The notes: generated by a model from the sequence alone, not told the origin. DNA of 46,548 bases from Acidobacteriota bacterium (GCA_003223215.1 QHYH01000121.1:1-46548); one strand, 5' to 3'. Positions 1-8,106 are shown, counted from the stretch's first letter. Made by a program: numbers and translations.

Positions 1-531
1 CGGATTCGCCAATTGCGCGAATCGCGCTCGATGACCCAGAGCCAACTGCAGTCGCGGTCGAAGGTCTCGCGCTCCTATCTGTCGAGGATCGAAAGCGGGC
101 AAATGACGCCCAGCCTCGGCACTCTCGAGAAAATCTCGGAAGCGCTGAACGTGGGGCTGAACCGTTTCTTCATTCCGGAATCGGATGGCGAAGCGCTGCT
201 CGAGGATTCGTTCATCCAGGGATTGCGGCCGTTCCTGCGGCAACTGGACTGGGAGCAGTGGCAGTCGATCCTGAAGAGGCTGCAGGCGATCAGCGATCAC
301 GTTCACACCGCGCCGGCGAACCTCCGCCCTATCGGTAATCCGGCGCGGCTTCCGCAAACCGTGCCGGCGAATGGCCAAGTAAGCGGGCCAGTCGGGACGG
401 GCCATTCGAATGGCGCGGCGCACATGCATCCGCAGGGCTACGCGCTGCGGCCTGGCGGGCCCTTCGCGGCTCAGGCGAAACCGTTCGGGGCTGCGAACAA
501 GCCGGCGTTTCCGAGGTCGCTCGGACGATAA
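1..531 (+). CDS. XRE-family HTH transcriptional regulator (5' end cut by window)
   Basis: The reading frame is open from base 1, and the residues before the first possible start (TTG at 13) already read as helix 1 of an XRE/Cro-type helix-turn-helix, so the gene begins outside the window. The visible HTH covers about the first 55 residues, with the recognition-helix motif SRSYLSRIESGQ and the usual LGTLEKISEALNV third/fourth helix. Residues 55-100 are a short acidic linker, and the last 70 residues are low-complexity, rich in Pro, Gly, Ala and His, and resemble no domain I know. Expected role: a cytoplasmic DNA-binding regulator; target and ligand are unknown. No partner gene is visible downstream, where a terminator follows. 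Confidence 0.8.
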   Translation, partial: RIRQLRESRSMTQSQLQSRSKVSRSYLSRIESGQMTPSLGTLEKISEALNVGLNRFFIPESDGEALLEDSFIQGLRPFLRQLDWEQWQSILKRLQAISDHVHTAPANLRPIGNPARLPQTVPANGQVSGPVGTGHSNGAAHMHPQGYALRPGGPFAAQAKPFGAANKPAFPRSLGR

Positions 532-558
532 TTTCTATTTTGAGATTGAAAATTTGAC

Positions 559-592
559 GCGGCGTGACCTTTCCGGTTGCGCCGCATTTTTT
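559..592 (+). terminator. Rho-independent terminator after the XRE gene
   Basis: GCGGCG (559-564) and CGCCGC (580-585) form a 6-bp GC stem around a 15-base loop and are followed at once by a T-rich run (ATTTTTTCTC). It lies 28 bases after the XRE stop codon. Confidence 0.7.
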
Positions 593-1119
593 CTCTCACC
601 GACGCCGCATCAGGAGCAAGGTGTTCGGCTTGCTTCACCTAGTCATGAGCAACAACCTTATTGATCGCCCGGCGCGTCTTCTGGATCATGGACAACTGCT
701 CCGCTCATCCGGCCAAAGAGAGTAGAGGTTCTCCGCTGCCAATGGCTCAATCCAATTGAGCTTTATTTTCTCGAGGGTCCAAAGAAAGGTACTCACGCCT
801 AACGACTTCCACTGTCACTCGCAAAGATCTTGCTACTCTTCTCACCGAAATCGAAACAAACGGTTCGCAGGCGCGGCCTGACGCCTGTCCAAATAGGTCA
901 TAGTAATTCCGAGCGGGAGCACAAAGTTACTGGTTGAGCGGACAAATCAGGATTTAGGACCGTTTTCATCACCGGGGCCAACAAACGTGGGAGAGATTTT
1001 CGGGCAGGCCGTTTGCTAGTGCGACGACAACAGCCAACCAAACTCCTGCAAGCGCACGTCAGACATGCTCCAATCGTCAAATTCTCCTTCGTCCCGCTGA
1101 CCAATCTTCGCGGTACCTC
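593..1119. other. Intergenic, no gene recognised
   Basis: Open frames here are short, lack a credible ribosome binding site and match no family. I see no RNA gene, repeat or operator in this stretch. Confidence 0.5.
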
Positions 1120-1500
1120 CTATTTGGTCTCTGGATCGATCGTCTGATCGAGATAAATCCACAGCACACGCGAAAGAAATGTCAGCATTGGGGCGAAAGG
1201 CAAGAAAAGGAGGACCGCCCAGATTGCGACATTGTCCAACCGCCAACTGGTCAGAACCCAGAGGATCACCCCAAAAGCAAAGACGAGGGCGAGGGCCAAC
1301 CCGTAACTGATGTACATGGCGCCGAGAAAATATCCTGGCTCGCGGTTGAAGTGGAGACCGCAGGCGGGGCAGCAATCATGCATCTTGGGGAAGCCCCAGT
1401 AAATGGTAGAGCGGAAGATTCTGCCGGACCGGCATCGCGGACAGAGCTGGCGGAGTATGCTGCTTAAAGCCGATGGCTGGGAACGCGTCAAGGACACCAT
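1120..1500 (-). CDS. DUF983 family membrane protein
   Basis: The protein is 126 residues. The N-terminal part carries two Cys pairs, CPRC at about residues 20-23 and CPAC at about 44-47, which look like a small zinc-ribbon or redox site; in between lies GRIFRS, and after them FNREPGYFLGAMYISYG, a stretch typical of DUF983. Two hydrophobic helices follow (about residues 60-80 and 90-108). This matches the DUF983 layout of a metal-binding head and two membrane segments. The family's function is not established; some members sit near cytochrome oxidase genes, but none is here. It is probably an inner-membrane protein. The gene stands alone, and no operon partner is seen on its strand. Confidence 0.8.
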   Translation of the reverse strand: MVSLTRSQPSALSSILRQLCPRCRSGRIFRSTIYWGFPKMHDCCPACGLHFNREPGYFLGAMYISYGLALALVFAFGVILWVLTSWRLDNVAIWAVLLFLPFAPMLTFLSRVLWIYLDQTIDPETK

Positions 1501-1689
1501 GATAGTGAATGGGCCGAAAACTGGCGCTCAGAGATTATCTCATCGGAGGCTCGAGAACGGTTACACCTGCGATTAGGCGCACTCGATCAGCACGGCAATC
1601 ACGGTCCGCTGCCAGTTGGCCCCTCGATTCATGCCCGCATTCTGCGCGAACCAAGCAACGGTTGTAAACCGGCGAGGTGGGCGTGGCGC

Positions 1690-1965
1690 GGCTCCTGGCA
1701 TCGCCGGAATCTTCCACTACACCGACGCCAGCGGAAACTCCGTGCACCACGCTTGACGCCGCAAGCCATGGAAAGGGCGGGTAGGTATTTTCGCCTGAAC
1801 GCCAACTACACCTTTGCCAAGACCCTCGAGGACGGCAAGTTCCTCGTGTTCGTCGACACGCCGCAGTCCAACGATCAACGCAGCCTCGAGCGAGCCGTTT
1901 CCAACCAAAATGTGCGCCACCGCTTCATCGCCAACTTCGTGGTAACGGACCAACCGAAGTCCGTT
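1690..1965 (+). pseudogene. Fragment of an Oar-like TonB-dependent receptor
   Basis: The stretch LNANYTFAKTLEDGKF followed by RSLERAVSNQNVRHRF is the barrel region found in acidobacterial carboxypeptidase-regulatory TonB receptors (compare YTYSKLLDD and FDVRHVAVISSTY in the complete receptor at 12.2-15.5 kb). A second piece in another frame just upstream, ending in IFHYTDASGNSVHHA, would join it with one frameshift near 1755. No start, plug, signal peptide or C-terminal strand is present. About 90 codons of a gene of more than 1000 codons remain, so this is a dead fragment. Confidence 0.6.
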
Positions 1966-2314
1966 GCAATTTTGGCGAGCGACAGTCGTCCCAGGGCACC
2001 CAGCACGGCGAACGCCACTTCTTTGGGGTCTACGGGCGTCAAACAAGAAGCTGAGCGAGACTTGCCGGAGTTGCGGCGCTGACGGTTCTCGCCACTTCAC
2101 CTCCACAGGAACAACGACAGGAACCGGGACGAACTGTGTGCCAGTGGGAATGTTGAGGTACCTGTGTGTGTTGGTTCGCTCTGAAAAGTTCAGCTTCTCG
2201 CCAGAGTACGTTCACGACACGAGAATTTGGCGAGAGAATGACGGTAGGAAACGCGATGCCCCTCTCCGACAATCGGCCAACCGAGTTTTTGGTAGGGACT
2301 CCGCACGAAAAGAG

Positions 2315-2370
2315 TTGACAAAGAGGAATTCGTCCTATATAACCTAATTGTTCTACAACCTATAGGTTAT
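2315..2370 (+). promoter_or_regulatory. Promoter and operator of the arsR-type gene
   Basis: TTGACA at 2315-2320 and TATAAC at 2338-2343 are separated by exactly 17 bases, giving a near-consensus housekeeping promoter with a start site near 2350. AACCTATAGGTT at 2357-2368 is a perfect 12-bp palindrome just after the start site. A further ATAACCT half at 2339-2345, overlapping the -10 box, is inverted relative to AGGTTAT at 2364-2370. This placement is what is expected for an autorepressing ArsR-type regulator. Confidence 0.75.
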
Positions 2371-2373
2371 GTA

Positions 2374-2745
2374 GTGTTGACTTCGAATCAAATGGATGCG
2401 ACGTTTGCGGCGCTGGCCGATTCGACCCGCCGCGCGATTTTGCTGCGACTTGCCTCGGGGGAGGCGTCGGTGAACGAACTGGCGAAGCCGTTTCGCATGA
2501 GCCAGCCGGCGGTTTCCAAGCACCTGAAAGTTCTCGAGCGGGCAGGGCTGATTTCCGTAGGGCAGGATGCGCAGCGCAGGCCGCGGCGTATTCAGCCGGC
2601 GAGATTGGCGGAAGCCAGCGCGTGGCTGGAGCGATTCCGGGAATTCTGGGAGGGCGGCTTTTGGAGGCTGGACGACCTGCTGGAAGAGATGAAATCGAGT
2701 GAGCACGCGGCAAAGCGGTGTGGGCTCAGGAGGAAAAGGCCATGA
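2374..2745 (+). CDS. ArsR/SmtB-family winged-helix repressor
   Basis: The 123-residue protein opens with DATFAALADSTRRAILLRL and continues with MSQPAVSKHLKVLERAGLI, the recognition helix and wing of ArsR regulators. It lacks the Cys metal sites of arsenic or cadmium sensors, so it belongs to the metal-independent branch that is usually paired with AHSA1/SRPBCC proteins. That partner follows here with an ATGA overlap (2742-2745), implying translational coupling. The start may be GTG 2374 or ATG 2392; neither has a good Shine-Dalgarno sequence. Autoregulation through the palindrome just upstream is likely. The C-terminal tail after about residue 105 is Lys/Arg-rich and varies in this family. 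Confidence 0.88.
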   Translation: MLTSNQMDATFAALADSTRRAILLRLASGEASVNELAKPFRMSQPAVSKHLKVLERAGLISVGQDAQRRPRRIQPARLAEASAWLERFREFWEGGFWRLDDLLEEMKSSEHAAKRCGLRRKRP

Positions 2746-3074
2746 GAAATACCGGGACTCTGCAGGTGACGATGAAAAGCGACCGCGAAGTCGTGCTGAA
2801 GCGGATTTTCGATGCGCCGCGGCGAATGGTATTTGAGGCGATGACCAAGCCGGAATTGCTCAAGCGATGGATGGGCCCACGAGGGTGGGAGCTGGTGGTC
2901 AGCGAGATAGAACTGCGCGTGGGCGGAAAGTGGAGATCAGTGCTGCGCTCTCCGGAAGGCAAAGTACTGGAGAAGTTCCTGAAAAGGCCTCCCCTGTTCG
3001 TGTGCTTGATTCAGCAAGCGCTGACGCACGGAAGCCCCGATGTCTCTTTTGCTCACAGCGTAGCCTCAAGATAG
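2742..3074 (+). pseudogene. Truncated AHSA1/SRPBCC domain protein
   Basis: The N-terminal 70 or so residues are clear AHSA1 (activator of Hsp90 ATPase-like, SRPBCC fold): SDREVVLKRIFDAPRRMVF, then AMTKPELLKRWMGP and GWELVVSEIELRVGGKWR. Family members run about 150-160 residues, but homology stops near base 2960 and the remaining 40 codons are unrelated and run into the 3' end of the opposite-strand antitoxin gene. The ligand-binding helix is missing, so the protein is unlikely to work. Its start overlaps the ArsR stop, the classic arsR-AHSA1 operon. The break marks one edge of the decayed mobile region. Confidence 0.75.
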
Positions 3075-3668
3075 GGGCGCATGATCCTCTCCACACGGCA
3101 AATGCGCGCGTAGCGCACTAGGTCCCGAAAGTCTGCCTTTTTCTTCAGTTCCCGAAATCGCCGCAGGGCTTCAACAGCGATATCCAGACCAATCTTATTG
3201 CGGTACTTGAAACAGTCGACCACCGTCTTTGCAGCTGAATAGATTCGGATGGAAACCTCGTCGATTCGAACTAGCTCAACTCCTGCGCTGAAAGCCGGCT
3301 CGGAATACCAGAACACTCGGATGGGAAGAGCATCCACCTTCGCTATCTGCCCATGGCTGGGTATGGCAAGATCAATGCTGTGGGGGACCTGTGTTGTCAT
3401 ACCATGGAGAGCCAGCGCGGATATCAGGCACACTACTGCATTGGGGGCACGCATCGCCACTGCGACCCAGTCAGGATTGGTCAGATGTGGGGCATTGGAG
3501 AGACGATAGAGTCCCCCGTCCAACACGTTCAAGCTCCCCCTGGTCACGGAGCTTGTAAAGCGTACGAGGATGAATACCCAGACGTAGTGCGTCCATCGTC
3601 CGGAGCATGCCTCCGTGCTTGCTGAAAGCATTGCGTGCTGAATCCACGGCCTTTGAAACACTCGCCAT
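3053..3668 (-). pseudogene. AbiEi-type (type IV) antitoxin, frameshifted
   Basis: Two frames join into one 204-residue protein if one base is removed from the C5 run at 3513-3517 (G5 on the coding strand). The N-terminal part, from ATG 3668, is a winged helix (RTMDALRLGIHPRTLYKLRD, then LERVGRG); the second frame continues with LYRLSNAPHLTNPDWVAVA and CLISALALHGMTTQVPHSID, the AbiEi antitoxin core, and ends with a basic C-terminal domain. The family represses its own promoter and neutralises the nucleotidyltransferase toxin AbiEii, which normally follows with a short overlap. Here the next DNA is the broken AHSA1 gene and no toxin is seen. It could be an orphan regulator, a dead gene or a sequencing indel. 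Confidence 0.7.
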
Positions 3669-3682
3669 GATGGATAAACCTC

Positions 3683-3707
3683 TCGGAAAGTATATACATA
3701 CTCCGAG
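3683..3707 (-). promoter_or_regulatory. Dyad upstream of the AbiEi-type gene, candidate operator
   Basis: CTCGGAAAGTAT on the left and ATACTCCGAG on the right form an inverted repeat apart from two extra A residues in the left arm. It lies 14-40 bases before the ATG at 3668, where AbiEi proteins are known to bind inverted repeats to repress themselves. Binding here is inferred. Confidence 0.5.
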
Positions 3708-3901
3708 CATGTTATCCACCACTAAAGGGTTCAAGCCCTACTGAGAGCACTCCAGAAATAAGCTCAATGATCGCACCTCAACTCTGCGGCGTGATTTTGC
3801 ATGATCGTCGGTGCTTGCCCGTCCTAGCTTGTTACAGCCCGGGTGCCTGGTCCCGAGCAGTGAAAGAGTGAGTTGGCGCACTGAGCACACAATGAAAAAA
3901 G

Positions 3902-4099
3902 TTAGCGTCCACGCCCAGGCTTCTCGTGTTGCTTGGCCGCGCGCAATTCCTTACCGAACACTTTCGCTGCCCAGTCCGGTATCGTCTGTGCGGCCTTACT
4001 CAACTCGCCGCCGATGAACTGGGCCACTACGCGGAAGCCGCGGCGATGCGCTGTGTTGGCCACAAACAAATGGGAGTACTGAAGCCAACCACAGTTCAT
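3902..4099 (-). other. Possible C-terminal remnant of an unknown gene
   Basis: A 50-residue stretch (start of motif RRGFRVVAQFIGGELSKAAQ, then basic end) has the composition of a real protein C-terminus and stops at 3902, but no start or family can be named. It overlaps the first codons of the integrase remnant on the other strand. It may be a leftover of the gene that once preceded the antitoxin, or simply an open frame. Confidence 0.2.
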
Positions 4100-4787
4100 C
4101 AGGAGCTCCGAGTCCTTCGGCGCATGTTGAACGTGGCGGTGCGAAAAAAAACTCCTTCAAGCCAATCCCTGTTGGGGAGTTGAATTCCCAGTGGCGGTGA
4201 GGGGCCTCTTTCGGCCTCACTACGTTACCTGGTCAGAGCAACGCCGCATTGAATCACAGGCTCCGCCACATCTTCGGAATGTCGTTCAGATCATCACGGA
4301 AACGGGACTCAGGGTGTACAAGGAGCTCACCCCGATGAGGAAGGACCAAGTGGACTTTGTGAATGCCACCGTCTGGATACCCGACTCCAAGACTCCAAAC
4401 GGTATCGCTGAAATTCCCCTGACGCCTCTGGCGCTCGAAGCCTTCAAGAGCCAGGCGCTGATCTCGGGGATCGGGCCCTTCTTGTTCCCAAGGGACAAAA
4501 ATCCGTCCGGTCACCATAAGAATCTCAAGACTGCATGGCGGAAGACACTGAAACGCGCAGGAGTTCCCTACTTCAGGATCTATGACCTGCGCTCCACCTA
4601 TGCGACGAGGCTCAGTGCAGGCGGTGTCGCCGACGAATGGGTTACACAACTCCTTCGACAGGGCGACGCAAAGGTCTTCAAGAAGTATTCGCAGATGAAA
4701 TTGCAGATGAAGCGAGAGGCCTTGGAGAAAATGAACCGCCAAGCCAACGAGATGCCGCTGGAATCTGGCACAGCCACGATTCAGTAA
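4070..4787 (+). pseudogene. Tyrosine recombinase (phage-type integrase), 5'-truncated and frameshifted
   Basis: Homology begins near 4070 with LKPTTVHQELRVLRRMLNVA, the end of the core-binding domain, so the first 80 or so residues are lost. An A8 run at 4144-4151 shifts the frame; with seven A residues the reading continues as KKLLQANPCWGVEFPVAVRG into the catalytic domain. Catalytic elements visible are TGLR (Arg I), YDLRSTYATRL (Arg II, with Tyr in place of the usual His), and KVFKKYSQM with the nucleophile Tyr; the usual LGH is LLRQGD, a variant I associate with acidobacterial integrases. It ends 99 bases before tRNA-Pro, the expected position for an integrase of an element inserted at that tRNA. 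Confidence 0.8.
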
Positions 4788-4792
4788 AAGTA

Positions 4793-4813
4793 TTTGGCAC
4801 AGTTTTGGCACAG
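4793..4813 (+). repeat. Tandem TTTGGCACAG repeat behind the integrase
   Basis: TTTGGCACAG occurs at 4793-4802 and 4804-4813, and a partial copy, CTGGCACAG, lies at 4766-4774 inside the gene end. Short direct repeats between an integrase gene and its tRNA target often are recombinase arm sites; that role is inferred. Confidence 0.4.
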
Positions 4814-4886
4814 TGAGGCAAAAGATGACGACTCGGATTAGGAGTAAAGTTGGGAAGTGCTTTAGAATGAATAAAGCAGTCATTGT

Positions 4887-4963
4887 CGGGGCGTAGCGCA
4901 GCCTGGTAGCGCGCCTGCCTTGGGCGCAGGAGGTCTCCGGTTCAAATCCGGACGCCCCGACCA
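4887..4963 (+). tRNA. tRNA-Pro (anticodon TGG)
   Basis: The acceptor stem CGGGGCG pairs with CGCCCCG, the D arm contains AGCCTGGTA, the anticodon stem CCTGC/GCAGG encloses the loop CTTGGGC with TGG at positions 34-36, and the T arm is TCCGG-TTCAAAT-CCGGA. Discriminator A and an encoded CCA end the 77-base gene. All four helices are perfect. The gene lies between two integrase remnants that converge on it, which suggests it has served as an attachment site. Confidence 0.97.
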
Positions 4964-4978
4964 CTAACTCCTGAGTTT

Positions 4979-5374
4979 TCAATTCACTCTTGTTGATGCT
5001 GTCTGCGTCGAAGCCTGAACTTGGGTCCATTTGGGTCCAAATACAAGCCTCTCGACGCTTTCTACTGCGCGACGCTGCTCTTCCGGAATCGCGTGCAAAT
5101 AAATCTCGCGCGTGATTTCCGGCGTGGAATGCCCTAGAAGCGATTGCATCGTTCCCAGTGGCGTGCCTACAGAGTCGAGCATCGTCGCGTGGCTATGTCT
5201 CAGAAGATGCCACGTGACACCAGGAAGCCCTAATTTCTTTGAAGCAGGCTTCAGGTGCTTGCGCAAGAGATTCCATCGCTCTAATGGCAAACTTATGTGC
5301 ATGAACATCAAACGAGAGATAAACTCTGTCGGCTCCGCGATTGTCGTTTTAGAGTCCGTTCCGTTTGGAGTCAC
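4979..5374 (-). pseudogene. Second tyrosine recombinase, C-terminal remnant
   Basis: The last 110 residues carry WHLLRHSHATMLDSVG (His-x-x-Arg-His box), MQSLLGHSTPEITREIYLHA (LGH and the nucleophile Tyr), and a Trp-Thr-Gln tail. The N-terminal core-binding domain and Arg I are missing; the frame becomes non-homologous upstream of about 5300, where the LLM oxidoreductase gene ends at 5401. Its catalytic motifs differ clearly from the integrase at 4070-4787 (normal HxxRH and LGH), so it comes from a different element. It reads toward tRNA-Pro from the other side and stops 16 bases after the tRNA. Confidence 0.75.
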
Positions 5375-5400
5375 GGCATTGATGCGCTTACAGGCGCGCG

Positions 5401-6453
5401 TCAGGCGCGTACAGAAGCGACGCCGAGCTCGCTCCGGACAATTGGCGCCACTTGGGTGCCGAGGATCTCTATAGCGTGCAGCATTTTGGGGTGCGGGAGC
5501 GTCGAGACACCCATTTGGAATGTGACGCGAGAAATGCCTCCGAGAACTTCATGCACATAAAGGATCTTTTTCGCGACCGTTTCAGCGTCGCCGATTAGCA
5601 GAGCGCCGGTAGGTCCGCGCAGGGCGTCAAACTGAGCGCGTGTGGCGGGTGGCCAGCCGCGTTCCTTGCCGATTTCGGTGAAAGTGTGCGCATAGCCTGG
5701 AAAGAATATTTCCGCGGCTTCGTCCGCGGTCTCCGCGAGAAAGCCGACGGAATGAAGACCTACGGTGAGTTGCTCGGGAGAATGACCGGCGCGACGCCCA
5801 GCCTCGCGATAGAGGTCTATAAGAGGCCTAAAGCGTCTGGGCTCACCGCCGATGATGGCAACCATGAGAGGAAGTCCGAGCATTCCTGCGCGAACGAAAG
5901 ATTCGGGCGTGCCGCCGACACCGACCCATATGGGGAGCGGATCCTGCAGCGGGCGAGGGTAGATTGCCTGGCCGGTAAGGGCCGCGCGGTGTTTTCCGGA
6001 CCACTGCACTTGCGTGCTTGCACGGATTTTCAGGAGAAGCTCTAGTTTTTCCGCAAAAAGCGAGTCGTAATCTTCAAGACGCAGCCCGAAGATGGGATAC
6101 GACTCAACGAACGAACCGCGACCGGCGACAATTTCGGCGCGGCCCCGCGAGATCAAGTCGAGAGTCGCGAACTCCTGAAAAACGCGAACGGGGTCGGAGG
6201 CGCTAAGAACCGTGACTGCGCTGGTGAGACGGATATTTTCCGTGCGCGTGGCGGCAGCGGAGAGGATTACAACGGGAGCTGAGTCGAGGAACTCCGCCCG
6301 GTGATGTTCGCCAATGCCGAAGACGTCGAGGCCGACCCTATCGGCAAGCTCAATCTCTTCGAGTAGATGGTGCATGCGCTCCACTGGGCTGAGCGTTAGA
6401 CCTGTGGCTGGGTCGGAAATGGCTGCTGCGAAACTGTCGATTCCAATCTGCAC
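5401..6453 (-). CDS. LLM-class flavin-dependent oxidoreductase (luciferase-like monooxygenase)
   Basis: The 350-residue protein has the luciferase-like TIM barrel: the N-terminal [18 protein letters not shown] (the EHH motif of F420/FMN enzymes), [20 protein letters not shown], and [15 protein letters not shown], a phosphate-binding loop. [20 protein letters not shown] is the usual second half. The family oxidises diverse substrates with reduced FMN or F420; the substrate here cannot be read from the sequence. Translation starts at GTG 6453. The gene lies 70 bases downstream of the marR gene on the same strand and is probably cotranscribed with it, divergent from the NmrA-DoxX-nitroreductase genes, so a common role in handling electrophiles or quinones is plausible. 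Confidence 0.9.
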   Translation of the reverse strand: MQIGIDSFAAAISDPATGLTLSPVERMHHLLEEIELADRVGLDVFGIGEHHRAEFLDSAPVVILSAAATRTENIRLTSAVTVLSASDPVRVFQEFATLDLISRGRAEIVAGRGSFVESYPIFGLRLEDYDSLFAEKLELLLKIRASTQVQWSGKHRAALTGQAIYPRPLQDPLPIWVGVGGTPESFVRAGMLGLPLMVAIIGGEPRRFRPLIDLYREAGRRAGHSPEQLTVGLHSVGFLAETADEAAEIFFPGYAHTFTEIGKERGWPPATRAQFDALRGPTGALLIGDAETVAKKILYVHEVLGGISRVTFQMGVSTLPHPKMLHAIEILGTQVAPIVRSELGVASVRA

Positions 6454-6523
6454 TTACGTCACTTTTCCAAGACAACTTTCTTTGAATTGATCGCCGTATT
6501 ACGCCGTTATGTGAAAGTTGGCT

Positions 6524-6985
6524 TCAAGAGCTCGGTTTCATTCTGGTCCTCAGGCTCTCGGCGCGCTTCCCAATCTTTTTCAATGTCGTTTCAAGGGCTC
6601 GCAACTCTTTCGGGCTCGCATCGGCAAAGACTTTCCTAATTTCGGCTGCGTGTTTGCGAAAAATCGGCGCGATCAATTCCTTGCCTTTTGGAGTGAGCGA
6701 TACGATCCTGACGCGCCGATCCTCAGGGCTCTCGACCCGGCTTACCAACCCTCTATCCAGGAGGCGGTCGATGGCCACACTGATCGAGCCGGGCGTAAGG
6801 TACACCTTTGGGCCGATGGTATTCACCGGCAAAGGTCCTTTGTTCAAGAGGGCTTCAAGGATGCGGAAATCGGTATCGTCGATTCCCGTCTCCTCAAGTC
6901 CCCCATAAAGATATTTCGCGGTCGCCTGAAAGGCCTTCCCCCATACCAGCCAACAGTGAACCGGGTCTCGCGAGTTCTTGTCCAT
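6524..6985 (-). CDS. MarR-family transcriptional regulator
   Basis: The 153 residues contain the MarR winged helix: DDTDFRILEALLNKGPLPVN, LTPGSISVAIDRLLDRGLV as the recognition helix, and VESPEDRRVRIVSLTPKGKE as the wing, flanked by dimerisation helices at both ends. No Cys is placed like the OhrR or OspR redox sensor residue, so a ligand rather than peroxide is more likely to be sensed. It is divergent from the NmrA gene across a 101-base gap with a small inverted repeat, the standard arrangement for a MarR repressor controlling its own gene and the neighbouring operon. Confidence 0.92.
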   Translation of the reverse strand: MDKNSRDPVHCWLVWGKAFQATAKYLYGGLEETGIDDTDFRILEALLNKGPLPVNTIGPKVYLTPGSISVAIDRLLDRGLVSRVESPEDRRVRIVSLTPKGKELIAPIFRKHAAEIRKVFADASPKELRALETTLKKIGKRAESLRTRMKPSS

Positions 6986-7033
6986 GACGAAACTATTTTG
7001 CTCTTTTATATAACCGATGTCCAGCAGAAGGTA

Positions 7034-7047
7034 TCTATGTCAATAGA
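7034..7047. promoter_or_regulatory. Inverted repeat between marR and NmrA genes, candidate MarR operator
   Basis: TCTAT and ATAGA flank GTCA in the divergent intergenic region. Its size and place fit a MarR site, though the arms are only 5 bp. Confidence 0.35.
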
Positions 7048-7086
7048 CTTGGCATCAATAAATACTGGAAGAGGGGCACACTGCAT

Positions 7087-8010
7087 ATGGAACGCACAAA
7101 TAAGAACCTGATCGCCGTAGTCGGCGCAACAGGACAGCAGGGAGGCGCCGTAGTACGCGCCCTACAGGCAAACAAGCAATTCAAGGTACGCGCGCTGACC
7201 CGTAATCCAGACGAGCATCCCCAAGTCGGCGATGAAATCATCAAAGCAGACTTAAACCGCCCAGAAACCCTTAAACCTGCATTCGAGGGGGCGCATGGCG
7301 TATTTCTAGTCACTAATTTTTGGAAAGGAGGTACCGACGAGGTCGACCAAGCAACCGCCGCGGTACGCGCCGCCAAGGATGCGGGCGTTAAGCACTTTGT
7401 CTGGTCCACGCTGCCTGATGTGGAAGCGATCAGCGGAGGCAAGTTTTACGTTCCCCATTTCACCGGCAAGGCCAAGGTTGACCGGATAGTGAAAGAAGCC
7501 GGTTTTGCGAATCATACGTTCGTTATCGCGCCTTTCTACTATCAGAACCTTATCGGCGTTCTTGCTCCGCAAAAACAGACTGACGGATCCGTGGGCTGGG
7601 CTCTCCCGCTTGATCCGACTGTGCGGAGCATTCACATGGGCGACATCACGGAATTTGGTCACATCGTGGCCGGAGCATTCGCGCACCCCGATCAGGCCGG
7701 CCATGGCGAGTATCTGCCCCTAGTCGGCGATTTCATGCGCTTCAACGAAATCGTCGATACGCTAAATCGACAGGGTCACAACTTCTCTTTCAATCAAGTG
7801 CCAAAGGAAGTCTTCGCGGGTCTCTTTGCTGGAGCTGCCGAGATAGCAGAAATGTTCGATTATTTCCAGACGCACACGTACTTAGGTTCCGATTCGCGCG
7901 ACCAAATCGCGCTCGCCAACAAAATAGCGGGCCGGCAGCCAACCAAGTTTTCGGCGTGGGCTCGAGTGAATTTCCCGGCTCCACAGAACGCCCAGTCAGC
8001 AGCACGCTGA
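7087..8010 (+). CDS. NmrA/HSCARG-like NAD(P)-binding protein
   Basis: The 307-residue protein begins with VVGATGQQGGAVVRAL, the glycine-rich NAD(P)H loop of the NmrA-like SDR group, followed by VRALTRNPDE and the FEGAHGVFLVTNFW strand. VKHFVWSTLPDV occupies the active-site strand but the Tyr-x-x-x-Lys of true SDR enzymes is not conserved, as is usual for redox-sensing NmrA proteins. Family members bind NADPH or quinones and act as sensors or as quinone reductases. It is the first gene of a likely operon with DoxX and the nitroreductase (gaps of 96 and 27 bases), divergent from MarR. Confidence 0.88.
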   Translation: MERTNKNLIAVVGATGQQGGAVVRALQANKQFKVRALTRNPDEHPQVGDEIIKADLNRPETLKPAFEGAHGVFLVTNFWKGGTDEVDQATAAVRAAKDAGVKHFVWSTLPDVEAISGGKFYVPHFTGKAKVDRIVKEAGFANHTFVIAPFYYQNLIGVLAPQKQTDGSVGWALPLDPTVRSIHMGDITEFGHIVAGAFAHPDQAGHGEYLPLVGDFMRFNEIVDTLNRQGHNFSFNQVPKEVFAGLFAGAAEIAEMFDYFQTHTYLGSDSRDQIALANKIAGRQPTKFSAWARVNFPAPQNAQSAAR

Positions 8011-8106
8011 TTGAAAACAGAAGGAAATCGATTTTGGCCGGTGCAGACAAACTTAGTTTGCGCGGTTGCTCGTAAGCAGATTCGACAAAGCAAAAGGAGG
8101 AAGTAC

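Noticed and set aside
1016-1375. A minus-strand frame of 119 codons overlapping the DUF983 gene
   Set aside because: The DUF983 frame (1120-1500) has Cys pairs and membrane helices of the family; this one is a shadow.
4254-5030. A 258-codon minus-strand open frame over the integrase and tRNA-Pro
   Set aside because: It lies antisense to the clear integrase frame and runs through the tRNA gene; its residues match no family.
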